NCBI GenBank assembly: GCA_913041535.1
Contig: CAJWJK010000001.1
Span: 279,797-343,796, forward strand
Direction of reading: 5' to 3'
From: an uncultured Alphaproteobacteria bacterium
GTDB lineage: Bacteria; Pseudomonadota; Alphaproteobacteria; VGEJ01
Length of the DNA: 64,000 nt
Shown: one piece after another, positions 27,823 to 35,955 of the stretch
How positions within the stretch are numbered: position 1 is the stretch's first letter
Layout: every line of letters begins with the position of its first letter
Position numbers and translations under genes: made by a program
The notes under the pieces: generated by a model
The model's database searches: none
Told to the model about the DNA's origin: nothing
Seen by the model: only the letters and a program-made list of their open reading frames with translations

Positions 27823-30332
27823 ATAAGGTCGATGGTGCTGCAGTATTGCCGCCTGATCTCAGGGACGATACTGATGATACTCACTTTGTACCAGCACCGT
27901 GTCAGATTGCCTGTCCTGTAGGTACTGACGCACCATCATACATTGCTCACATTTGGGAAGGGGACTTTAAGGCAGCATTTGAAGCCATTTATGCCACCAA
28001 TCCGTTTAGCTCAATCTGCGGGAGAGTGTGTGATGCCCCGTGTGAGCCAGCCTGTCGCCGCACTTCGAGCGATGGACCAATAGCTATCCGCAATCTCAAG
28101 CGTTTTGTCATGGATGAGCTTGGCCGCGATATGCATTTGCCGGTAGTTAAAGTTACCCGTTCACAAACCATAGCAATCGTTGGCTCGGGTCCAGCCGGCC
28201 TGACCGCGGCGCAAGATCTGGCTGAGGCAGGATTTGAGGTGCACGTATACGAAATGACTGATCGCTTGGGTGGGATGATGGTATGGGGCATTCCGGCATT
28301 CCGATTGCCGCCTGGTATCATACATGAAGATATCGATCGTATGCTCAAACACTGTCCTGGAATAAAGATTCACTTTAACACCGAGCTGGGTCGCGACATA
28401 ACGCTTGAAGAACTCAAAGCACGTCATAATGCAGTCCTGCTAACTATAGGAGCATGGTGGGGAAAACCAATGAATATCCCTGGAGAGGACGACGAGCGGG
28501 TAGTTGATGGGGTCAGTTTTTTACGCCGAATCAATGAAGGTGCCAGGCCGAATCTTCCTGAAACAGTAGTTGTTGTAGGCGGCGGCGATGTGGCAATGGA
28601 TGCGTGCCGGGTGGCTAAACGTTTGTCGGGGTGTAAGGAAGTTAAGGTAATTTACCGACGCGGCCCCGATGAAATTCCCGCGCGCCGCGATGAGTTGGAG
28701 GGTGCCCTTAAGGAGGGCATAGAATTTCTCTACTACACACAGCAAGTGTCGATAAAACCAACTTACAACGGCTTGGCGGTTGGTTGTATTCAAACTAGCT
28801 TGGGAGAGCGAGAGGATGATGGTCGGCTAGCGCCAGTTGCTCTCCCGGGAACCGAACATGACATTAATTGCGGAATGGTTATAGCTGCTGTCGGTCAAGT
28901 TGGGGCCTGTGAAGAACTTCAACGATGCGGGATGATGGCGGGTGATCGAGTGCGTGCCGAATACTCAAACATGCGTACAGATGACCATCGGGTTTTCGCT
29001 GCGGGGGATGGGGCGTTTGGGGGCTCTACGATAGTCATCGCCATGCAACATGGGCATCGCGCCGCGTATTATGTTAAAGCTTTTCTCGAAGGGCAGCAGA
29101 GTCCTATGCCCTATAGGACTCCATTTCGCACGCGTCGTGTGCCTGTCGCGCAAGATTTGATGTGGGAAAAATTAGCTCGATTTGAACATGTTTTTCACGG
29201 ATTAGGTCATGATCCGATAGCTTTTCCTGAGATAGAAAGCACATATGACTACGAGACGGCTCGGCAGGAGGCGGCACGGTGTTATAGGTGTGACGCGGAG
29301 ACAGGCTCCGCTGATTATGGGGTGCAGCATCGTGAAGATATTTTTGCAATGGCGCGCACTGACACCAAGGATCACGTTGGTAATCAGTTTATGCTGAAAA
29401 AGAGACTTGGTCCCCGAGAAAATCCATTTCCAGAGGGTCGTCCAGGATGTTTAGATGATCTGGTTTTTCTACCAGCCAACCTGTCCCGTTTAGTTATTGA
29501 CCCGTATCGAGAGGCATGTTCAGTAAACACTGATCTTGCAGGGAGGCTTTCTCTCCAACAATCTATTATTTCAACCGGTTTTGATGAGGTTCATGAAGTT
29601 GTGCGGCACGCAGTTTCACTCGGCCTTGAGGACCGTAACTGTCCTTATCTTGGAGTTAGTCCCATTGGGAATAGAATAGATTGGCTACAAGTTTTATCCG
29701 AAGACAGTGACTGTCCCAGTGCCGAAGCCGCTGGATTTTTTCGGTTATTTGGGGACAACTGCCAGGAAGTATCAGCTAAACCGGCGTACGAAAATCAAAT
29801 ATCCGGAATTATTTTATCCTCTACCCGTGTTTTGCATGATTCAATTCCATTTGCTCTACGTGCAGGGTTTGATGCGCTCTTGCTTGATGGGAGCGGGGCA
29901 TTTGGACTGCCCTGGTCTGAGATTGGGCGTGCACCGGATCTCACAATGTTGCGTGATACGGTTAATATTTTGCGGGACCTTGGCGCAGAGGAACAAATTG
30001 AGCTGATCTATTTTGGTGGTATTCGATCCGGTACCGATGTGGCCAAAATAATTGGTTTAGGCGCAAATGCTGTCGTTCTAGGAGTTCCAATAGGGCTCGC
30101 AGCGGGTGGTGAAATCATTGACAACAATACATTAGGTTTTGTCGCTGATCGTGACACTGAAGATCGTAGGCAGGCAGTGTCAAATATTTTAGACGCCACG
30201 GCTGGCGAAGCATCAATGATGGCACGTTGCACAGGGAAGACTAATTTGCATAACGTGGAACCTGAGGATTTGAGCGCATTGACTCTAGCTACTCGTGACG
30301 CCACTGGAGTGGCGTTGGTAGGTACAGATTAG
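27819..30332 (+). CDS. GltD-like NAD(P)H:flavin/Fe-S oxidoreductase with extra C-terminal FMN-barrel-like domain
   Basis: Homologue of the glutamate synthase small subunit, probably the electron donor to N-methylglutamate synthase. 837 residues against about 480 for GltD. Residues 25-100 carry two cysteine sets (CQIACPVG; CGRVCDAPCEPACRR) for [4Fe-4S] clusters. FAD binds at IAIVGSGPAGLTAA and NADPH at VVVGGGDVAMDACR. TFGGSTIVIAMQHG-like GGSTIVIAMQHGHRAA ends the reductase part near 440. Residues about 500-837 resemble the glutamate synthase FMN barrel (YFGGIRSGTDVAKIIGLGA), but no 3Fe-4S cysteine motif is visible. Translationally coupled to mgsBC by ATGA. Confidence 0.88.
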   Translation: MNKVDGAAVLPPDLRDDTDDTHFVPAPCQIACPVGTDAPSYIAHIWEGDFKAAFEAIYATNPFSSICGRVCDAPCEPACRRTSSDGPIAIRNLKRFVMDELGRDMHLPVVKVTRSQTIAIVGSGPAGLTAAQDLAEAGFEVHVYEMTDRLGGMMVWGIPAFRLPPGIIHEDIDRMLKHCPGIKIHFNTELGRDITLEELKARHNAVLLTIGAWWGKPMNIPGEDDERVVDGVSFLRRINEGARPNLPETVVVVGGGDVAMDACRVAKRLSGCKEVKVIYRRGPDEIPARRDELEGALKEGIEFLYYTQQVSIKPTYNGLAVGCIQTSLGEREDDGRLAPVALPGTEHDINCGMVIAAVGQVGACEELQRCGMMAGDRVRAEYSNMRTDDHRVFAAGDGAFGGSTIVIAMQHGHRAAYYVKAFLEGQQSPMPYRTPFRTRRVPVAQDLMWEKLARFEHVFHGLGHDPIAFPEIESTYDYETARQEAARCYRCDAETGSADYGVQHREDIFAMARTDTKDHVGNQFMLKKRLGPRENPFPEGRPGCLDDLVFLPANLSRLVIDPYREACSVNTDLAGRLSLQQSIISTGFDEVHEVVRHAVSLGLEDRNCPYLGVSPIGNRIDWLQVLSEDSDCPSAEAAGFFRLFGDNCQEVSAKPAYENQISGIILSSTRVLHDSIPFALRAGFDALLLDGSGAFGLPWSEIGRAPDLTMLRDTVNILRDLGAEEQIELIYFGGIRSGTDVAKIIGLGANAVVLGVPIGLAAGGEIIDNNTLGFVADRDTEDRRQAVSNILDATAGEASMMARCTGKTNLHNVEPEDLSALTLATRDATGVALVGTD

Positions 30333-30564
30333 AAGAGGTAGCTAGGCACGCAACTCGTTCGCATATCTGATTTTGACGTTGGCACGACAGGTTGGCCGAA
30401 TGTGGAATCGGTAATTGCCTCAAGTCGACACTTTCTGTCATGCCTCGTCTAGTGTGACACGTCTTGATAGTACTTCTCATTGTTGGAGCTAGCGACGTTG
30501 CACCGTACGGCAGGCAAGGTCATACTAGGTGACCATTCCCTGTTTGATCTCTACGGAGGATCGG

Positions 30565-31872
30565 ATGGCAGTAGACCTTGCCGACGTCGCGAAGCGACAA
30601 AAAATCAAGTATTTTCTTATCAGTTTTGTAGATTTGTTTGGCGTTTTGCGCTCTAAGCTAGTACCAGCACGAGCAATTTCTGATATGCAGAAAGAAGGTG
30701 CTGGCTTTGCAGGTTTTGCCGCTTGGTTGGATATGACACCGGCACACCCTGACATGTTTGCAATCCCAGATTCGGGTAGCTTAATTCAATTGCCGTGGCA
30801 GCGTGAAGTTGGCTGGCTGGCTGGGGACCTTTGGATGGATGGTGCCCCAGTACAACAGGCACCTCGTGTCGCGCTAAAACGTCAAATAGAGTCTGCGGCA
30901 ACTGCTGGGTTTAGAATGAAGAGTGGTGTGGAATGTGAATACTTCCTCATTAGCGCAGATGGTTCAGGTATCTCAGATTCTCGAGATACTCAGACAAAGC
31001 CTTGTTATGACCAGTCTGCCCTTATGCGACGTTATGATGTCATCAGTGAGATCTGCGATTCAATGATCGAGTTGGGCTGGAATCCATATCAAAACGATCA
31101 CGAAGACGCCAATGGTCAGTTTGAGATGAACTGGGACTATGCGGATTGTTTGGTTACTGCTGATCGACACACATTTTTCAAATTTATGGTTAAGGCGATT
31201 GCTGAAAAACATGGGTTTAGGGCGACTTTTATGCCTAAGCCGTTTGCGAATTTGACAGGAAATGGCTGTCATGCGCACGTGTCGATGTGGAACATGTCGG
31301 GACGTCGCAATTTGTTTAATGACTCCAAGGGTGACCTTGGTCTTTCTAAGCTGGCCTACGACTTTCTAGGTGGTATTATCCACTCTGCTGACAGTTTAGC
31401 AGCTCTCTTCAATCCGAGTGTTAATAGTTATAAGAGGTTAGACGCCCCAATCACCCGTTCCGGTGCCACATGGTCTCCGAACGCTATCACCTACGGGGGA
31501 AATAATCGTACTCATATGGTGAGGATTCCTGATAAGGGGCGTTTTGAACTTCGACTTATGGATGGATCTGCCAATCCCTATCTTCTACAGGCTGGCATAT
31601 TAGCGGCTGGGCTTGATGGAATTGCCAACACTCGTGATCCGGGACGTCGGCTTGATGTTAATATGTATGAAGAAGGTCACCGATTACGGGGTGTTCGACG
31701 CTTGCCTCTGAATCTTTTGGACGCTGTAAGGTTATTTGACAAGAGTAAGGTTTTAAGAACTGCTTTTGGCGATGAGTTGGTTGGCGCATACGTAAAGCTG
31801 AAGCTTGATCAGTGGAGAGAGTACACAGGAACGCTTTCTCAGTGGGAACTCGATAACACTCTGGACTGTTAA
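30565..31872 (+). CDS. gmaS: Gamma-glutamylmethylamide synthetase (GmaS; type III glutamine synthetase-like)
   Basis: ATP-dependent ligase joining monomethylamine to glutamate, the entry step of the NMG pathway. About 435 residues. The glutamine-synthetase fold shows the N-terminal beta-grasp (FVDLFGVLRSKLVPA) and catalytic motifs SGVECEYFL, NGQFEMNWDYAD, NGCHAHVSMWN and the RLMDGSANPYL block near the adenylylation-loop position. The ATG at 30565 follows an ACGGAGG site 6 bases upstream; a GTG at 30529 is rejected. The GltD-like gene ends 232 bases upstream, so it could have its own promoter. Ordinary glutamine synthetase is less likely given the mgs/mgd context. Confidence 0.92.
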   Translation: MAVDLADVAKRQKIKYFLISFVDLFGVLRSKLVPARAISDMQKEGAGFAGFAAWLDMTPAHPDMFAIPDSGSLIQLPWQREVGWLAGDLWMDGAPVQQAPRVALKRQIESAATAGFRMKSGVECEYFLISADGSGISDSRDTQTKPCYDQSALMRRYDVISEICDSMIELGWNPYQNDHEDANGQFEMNWDYADCLVTADRHTFFKFMVKAIAEKHGFRATFMPKPFANLTGNGCHAHVSMWNMSGRRNLFNDSKGDLGLSKLAYDFLGGIIHSADSLAALFNPSVNSYKRLDAPITRSGATWSPNAITYGGNNRTHMVRIPDKGRFELRLMDGSANPYLLQAGILAAGLDGIANTRDPGRRLDVNMYEEGHRLRGVRRLPLNLLDAVRLFDKSKVLRTAFGDELVGAYVKLKLDQWREYTGTLSQWELDNTLDC

Positions 31873-31882
31873 GGAGATTAAG

Positions 31883-32902
31883 ATGCAGTTAGCTGCATTT
31901 CCGCGAGCACCACTCGCGCATTTACCTACTCCACTCGAGCCAATGGCGTCTCTTAGCAAACATTTGGGTGGTCCCAATTTATATATCAAGAGGGATGACT
32001 GCACCGGACTTGCGACTGGGGGCAACAAGACCAGAAAGCTTGAGTTTCTGATTGGAGATGCACTGGAGGCTGGAGCTGATACCGTTATTACTGCTGGAGC
32101 AATCCAGTCCAATCATACCCGTCAGACAGCAGCTGCTGCTGCAAAAATGAGATTAAAGTGTGAGCACATTTTGGTGCATCCGGAAAAGGAGCATGGCTCG
32201 GAATATATCTTTGGGGGTAATGTGCTGCTAAATCGTATTCTTGGCGCTGAGCTAAACTACCTCGATCCAGGAGACGATGTGCTGAGCGCGATGCAGAAGA
32301 GGGCAGAGTCGGTTCGTGCAAGTGGCGGTGTTCCGTATATTATCCCTATTGGAGGGTCAAACCCCATTGGTGCTCTGGGATACGTTGGGGCGGCGCATGA
32401 GCTAGAGATGCAAGCTGATTTGCTTGGCTTTAAAATAGATTGCGTAGTGACTGCGACTGCTAGCGGGTCATCTCAGAGTGGGTTGGTAGTCGGGTTCCTC
32501 GGCTCTAGTAGAGCTCCTCGCATTATAGGTTTCAACGTTTACTTGGATGATTCGGTAGTTCAAGCTCATGTGCTTGAGGTTGCTGTTGCTGCTGCTGAGT
32601 TAGTGGGCATACGTGGTGGCGTTCCAGATGATACAGTTGTCGTTGATGGAGCATATCGTGGTACGGGGTACGGAGAACCGACCGATGAGATGGTTGAGGC
32701 ACTTGGCCTGCTTGCCCGTTTCGAAGGTATTGTGCTTGACCCCGTTTATACTGGCAAAGCGTTTGCTGGTCTTATAAATCGGATACGCGAAGGTTTTTTC
32801 CGTGCATCTGATAATGTTGTATTTTTGCATACTGGGGGAATACCTGAGTTATTTGTTTATAGGTCAAGTTTTGAGAAGTTGACAGGTGTTCCCTCTACTT
32901 GA
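31883..32902 (+). CDS. D-cysteine desulfhydrase/L-cysteate sulfo-lyase family PLP enzyme
   Basis: Fold-type II PLP enzyme of the ACC-deaminase group. 339 residues. The N-terminus LAAFPRAPLAHLPTPLEPM and the PLP-lysine segment RDDCTGLATGGNKTRKLEF closely resemble what I recall of CuyA, the L-cysteate sulfo-lyase of marine alphaproteobacteria, and of D-cysteine desulfhydrase. SNHTRQTAAAAAKM is the substrate-carboxylate loop, and SGSSQSGL binds the PLP phosphate. CuyA releases sulfite, ammonia and pyruvate from cysteate. The ATG at 31883 follows AAGGAG and lies 10 bases after gmaS, so the two are co-transcribed. Cysteate and D-cysteine cannot be separated by eye. Confidence 0.87.
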   Translation: MQLAAFPRAPLAHLPTPLEPMASLSKHLGGPNLYIKRDDCTGLATGGNKTRKLEFLIGDALEAGADTVITAGAIQSNHTRQTAAAAAKMRLKCEHILVHPEKEHGSEYIFGGNVLLNRILGAELNYLDPGDDVLSAMQKRAESVRASGGVPYIIPIGGSNPIGALGYVGAAHELEMQADLLGFKIDCVVTATASGSSQSGLVVGFLGSSRAPRIIGFNVYLDDSVVQAHVLEVAVAAAELVGIRGGVPDDTVVVDGAYRGTGYGEPTDEMVEALGLLARFEGIVLDPVYTGKAFAGLINRIREGFFRASDNVVFLHTGGIPELFVYRSSFEKLTGVPST

Positions 32903-32934
32903 TGTATCAGCAGGTGTTGATACTGCTAGAATGA

Positions 32935-34152
32935 TCACTGCAGCTCGTTATTAAAGCGACGCAATCGGACATTTAGTATGAACATTGCAGTTCCAATCCA
33001 AGGAATAACTAGCCACCAATTATGCCACGCTCCGAAGCTCACTAGAGAAAAAAATGCCCAGCTGACAATTGTAGCAGCGCCCATGGCTATAACGGCTGGC
33101 TGCTCCTGACGAAGTTTAATGCATATCAGCAGCGCTAAAGGAATAAACAACAGCACACCAATCGCTCCCAGTTCCAGCCATAACTGAAGAGCTCCATTGT
33201 GTGGATGTAGCGGCAGGGCTTGGGCTCCTTCATAAAAGAACTCATCATTTCCGGGGATTGCTCTAGCCGAGTCAAATCCCCAGCCAAAAAACGGCTTCTC
33301 AGCGATACGGTCCGCTACAAAGTTCCAGATATATATTCGATGAAGCCAAGGACTGGGCAGAGTATTGATATCAAAAGATTTTGCGATGCTGGCCAAGAAA
33401 AAAGACGGTAGAAGCGGAGCAATCATAATACCTATACAGAAAAAGCATGTGAGAGTGGTGAATAAGAAACGGCCCCAAGCCATTGCCAATACAAAAGACA
33501 ATAATGCTGCCACCAATGCTGCGCTTGCAGCTTCCATAGGAGCAAACCAAAGGACTGCCAACATCAAAACGGCAACACCATAGCAGCAGAGCTTGTTGCT
33601 GTGGGCACGTACTGCCGCAAGAATTGGTATAGCGAGGACGGCAGCGATAGTGGTTGCACCATTAACATTATTGGCTGTCACTTCGCTGCCCTGATAGTTA
33701 ACAAAGCTACGAACGACACGTACGAGAACGTTGTCAAATGAGAGCTCTACCGTAATTAAAACTATTAACAATAGTCCAGATACGGCGAGTGCTGCCGAGG
33801 CAATTCGTGCCTCCTCATGGCTTAAGTGTCTCGCCGCAGCTATTAGCAACAAGCCGCCAATAAATATGGTAGACACACTAAACCAAAGCTTTAGGCTTTC
33901 AAGGAGGTTTGGTGCCCATAAAGTTGAGCACAGCATCCATATGAGGATGAACCCAAGGATGTAGCCTAAGGGCTGCTTTAAAGAGGTCAAAGCTGATCTG
34001 CGAATTGGTGTGCTAAGTGCTGCAAACAATGCAGTTATGGCAAATAAGACCACTAGGCCGTGGGGTGCGAGCACTGCTACCGGCGGTAGAAATAATGCCA
34101 CTAAGGATATAAGAGATTTTCGGGTACTAATATTCAATGGATCGTCCGTCAC
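32935..34152 (-). CDS. O-antigen ligase-family membrane protein (WaaL/Wzy-like)
   Basis: Polytopic inner-membrane protein of the O-antigen ligase/polymerase family, acting on lipid-linked glycans at the periplasmic face. 405 residues with about ten hydrophobic helices and a large periplasmic loop near residues 270-335. That loop has GWGFDSARAIPGNDEF and HPHNGALQLWLELG, the His-containing motif typical of the Wzy_C family. A GTG start overlaps the stop of the upstream GT9 gene as GTGA, so the two are translationally coupled. Ligase versus polymerase cannot be decided here. Confidence 0.85.
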   Translation of the reverse strand: MTDDPLNISTRKSLISLVALFLPPVAVLAPHGLVVLFAITALFAALSTPIRRSALTSLKQPLGYILGFILIWMLCSTLWAPNLLESLKLWFSVSTIFIGGLLLIAAARHLSHEEARIASAALAVSGLLLIVLITVELSFDNVLVRVVRSFVNYQGSEVTANNVNGATTIAAVLAIPILAAVRAHSNKLCCYGVAVLMLAVLWFAPMEAASAALVAALLSFVLAMAWGRFLFTTLTCFFCIGIMIAPLLPSFFLASIAKSFDINTLPSPWLHRIYIWNFVADRIAEKPFFGWGFDSARAIPGNDEFFYEGAQALPLHPHNGALQLWLELGAIGVLLFIPLALLICIKLRQEQPAVIAMGAATIVSWAFFSLVSFGAWHNWWLVIPWIGTAMFILNVRLRRFNNELQ

Positions 34153-35144
34153 GCGTCAAATGGTGGTAGCCCTTGAAGGACTGTATGTATGGATAGCTGG
34201 CTGAGTATGGGACATCTAATCACATTTACGTTAGTTCCAACTGGTGCGGTTCGGATGGGATTGGAAATCGTTGAAAAAAGAACTGAAGTTATACAGCCAG
34301 TAGCAGCAATGACATGCATAGGTCCCGTATCATTGCCTATCGCGAATTTGGCATTTCGGGCTAACGATGCAAGTTGTTTGAAACATGTCTTGTTGCAAAG
34401 GTCTATAGCTTGAGGGACTGCAGCAGCCACTTGGGTCAAAACATCCCGTTCCGCTTCAGTTCCAATCAATACCGGGGTAATTTGATGACTTGCGATATGT
34501 TGAGCCAGTTTGATGACCTGATTCGTTGGCCAGCGTTTTAGCGGCCTGTGGGCAGAACTGCCGGGTACCATAAGTGCAAACGGACCCTTTAAACCAAACT
34601 GGCTAATGTCTGTCTTTGCCCAACTAACATCAGGTAAAGGCACCGACTGTATCCCTGCCAATGCTAGTTGTTCAGCTTGGCGCATGAGAGTATGTATTTT
34701 ATCGCGATTCGGACTGTTGTGTGGCATTGAGCTGCCACGAGCAATTCCGGACCAAGGTGGCCGTGGCTTGGGCCAAAGTCGAAAGTACGTACAGGTGCGG
34801 TCGGAGTTCTGAAGATCGTAAACTCTTTCGAAACCGTGTTCGTATAGTCGTCGCGTCACACGTAGCCAGGATCTAAATTGCCAAACTTTGGGACGTTCGT
34901 CGACCCATACGTCGTCAAACCATCCAGTGGATTGCGCTATTAGGCCAAGAGGCGGTGTTGTTAGCAGGATGACATGAGCTTCAGGGTGATGGTTGCGGAT
35001 GGCTTTAAATGGACCAGTGGCAAGAACAAAGTCTCCGAGAGCACCATGCTTTATCACGAGAATCTGTTCAGAAGTGCTGGCGGGCATTAGTGGTTTGTTG
35101 CTTATGGAGGCAGATGGATCTAACTCTGACTGCGGGTCGCTCAT
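34149..35144 (-). CDS. Glycosyltransferase family 9 (heptosyltransferase-like)
   Basis: GT-B enzyme of the ADP-heptose:LPS heptosyltransferase family, building LPS core in the cytoplasm. About 331 residues. Conserved segments: ILVIKHGALGDFVLATGPFKAI (N-terminal substrate loop), VYDLQNSDRT (equivalent of the D-x-Q-x4-R motif), MVPGSSAHRPLKRWP, and NDTGPMHVIAATG near the C-terminus (donor site). The ATG at 35144, with AAGG upstream, is preferred over a TTG fifteen codons earlier. It couples to the ligase-like gene. Donor sugar is unknown; heptose is the family default. Confidence 0.88.
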   Translation of the reverse strand: MSDPQSELDPSASISNKPLMPASTSEQILVIKHGALGDFVLATGPFKAIRNHHPEAHVILLTTPPLGLIAQSTGWFDDVWVDERPKVWQFRSWLRVTRRLYEHGFERVYDLQNSDRTCTYFRLWPKPRPPWSGIARGSSMPHNSPNRDKIHTLMRQAEQLALAGIQSVPLPDVSWAKTDISQFGLKGPFALMVPGSSAHRPLKRWPTNQVIKLAQHIASHQITPVLIGTEAERDVLTQVAAAVPQAIDLCNKTCFKQLASLARNAKFAIGNDTGPMHVIAATGCITSVLFSTISNPIRTAPVGTNVNVIRCPILSQLSIHTVLQGLPPFDA

Positions 35145-35440
35145 ACTGCGCCTTTTCGAGGTGGTTTTTGTATACACTGTTCGGTTCAATATACCATCAT
35201 GGGCTAAACACCATCACATATTTAACTCTTTGGGGGGGCCTTGTAACATGTCAAACTACGTTAGTGCATCTTGCCCATATCGTTTGAAGTCGCTGTCAGC
35301 AGTTGCAATATGTTTGAATGGTGACATCTTGTGGAGCGATGATGGATCCAATACGGTTTAATTCGGCCACTTGCCGACGCGGTAGGGCATCAATATACTC
35401 CGCGCCTTTGTATGAAAACAGCATTTGCTGTGGAGGTTAG
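35145..35440. promoter_or_regulatory. Divergent intergenic region between GT9 and dksA
   Basis: About 296 bases without a convincing gene. It must contain promoters for both the minus-strand LPS pair and dksA. AT-rich patches occur (for example AATATACCATCATGG near 35190 and TATGAAAACAGC near 35411), but no confident -35/-10 pair or operator could be assigned by eye. Confidence 0.4.
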
Positions 35441-35857
35441 ATGCCATCGCGTTTACCCAAGGGCTATCGCCCATCTGAAGACGAACCTTTTATGGGGAAA
35501 AGACAGCGAGAGTTTTTTCGTCGCAAATTGATTGGTTGGCGAAGTAAACTGTTAAGAGAGTCCACGTTGACGTTGGACGAATTGAAGGAAAGCGAAAACA
35601 ACCAACCGGATTGTGCTGATAGAGCATCTGTTGAAACAGGAAGATTTCTTGAGCTGCGAACACGTGACCGTGAAAGGAAGCTCATTAGCAAGATTGACTC
35701 AGCATTAGAGCGGCTGGCGGGAAAGACATATGGCTATTGTGAGGAGACAGGAGAGCCAATAGGTTTGAAGAGACTATTAGCGCGTCCCGTCGCAACAATG
35801 AGTGTTGAGGCACAGGAGCGTCATGAACGTCTAGAAAAGACGCATAATAACCAGTGA
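35441..35857 (+). CDS. dksA: RNA polymerase-binding transcription factor DksA (low-Cys alphaproteobacterial type)
   Basis: Secondary-channel regulator that works with ppGpp to adjust rRNA and amino-acid promoters. 138 residues. A coiled-coil tip region (RASVETGRFLELRTRDRERKL) is followed by the globular end GYCEETGEPIGLKRLLARPVAT. E. coli DksA has a four-Cys zinc site; here only one Cys (in YCEE) remains and the others are replaced by Thr/Glu-type residues, the usual situation in alphaproteobacteria as far as I know, so the fold is presumably zinc-independent. An ATG start with GGAGG about 6 bases upstream (TGTGGAGGTTAG). Confidence 0.95.
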   Translation: MPSRLPKGYRPSEDEPFMGKRQREFFRRKLIGWRSKLLRESTLTLDELKESENNQPDCADRASVETGRFLELRTRDRERKLISKIDSALERLAGKTYGYCEETGEPIGLKRLLARPVATMSVEAQERHERLEKTHNNQ

Positions 35858-35955
35858 TTGATTGTTGAAGCTTTAACGCAAGTACGGTGCGCAATATTAA
35901 CCATATTTGTTTGACGGATATATCCTAGAGTTACTGGGACTAAAGGAGTACACGA

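Noticed and set aside
32903..32934. Terminator between the cysteate-lyase-like and ligase genes
   Set aside because: Only a 6-base stem (GTATCA/TGATAC) without a T-tract; too weak to annotate.
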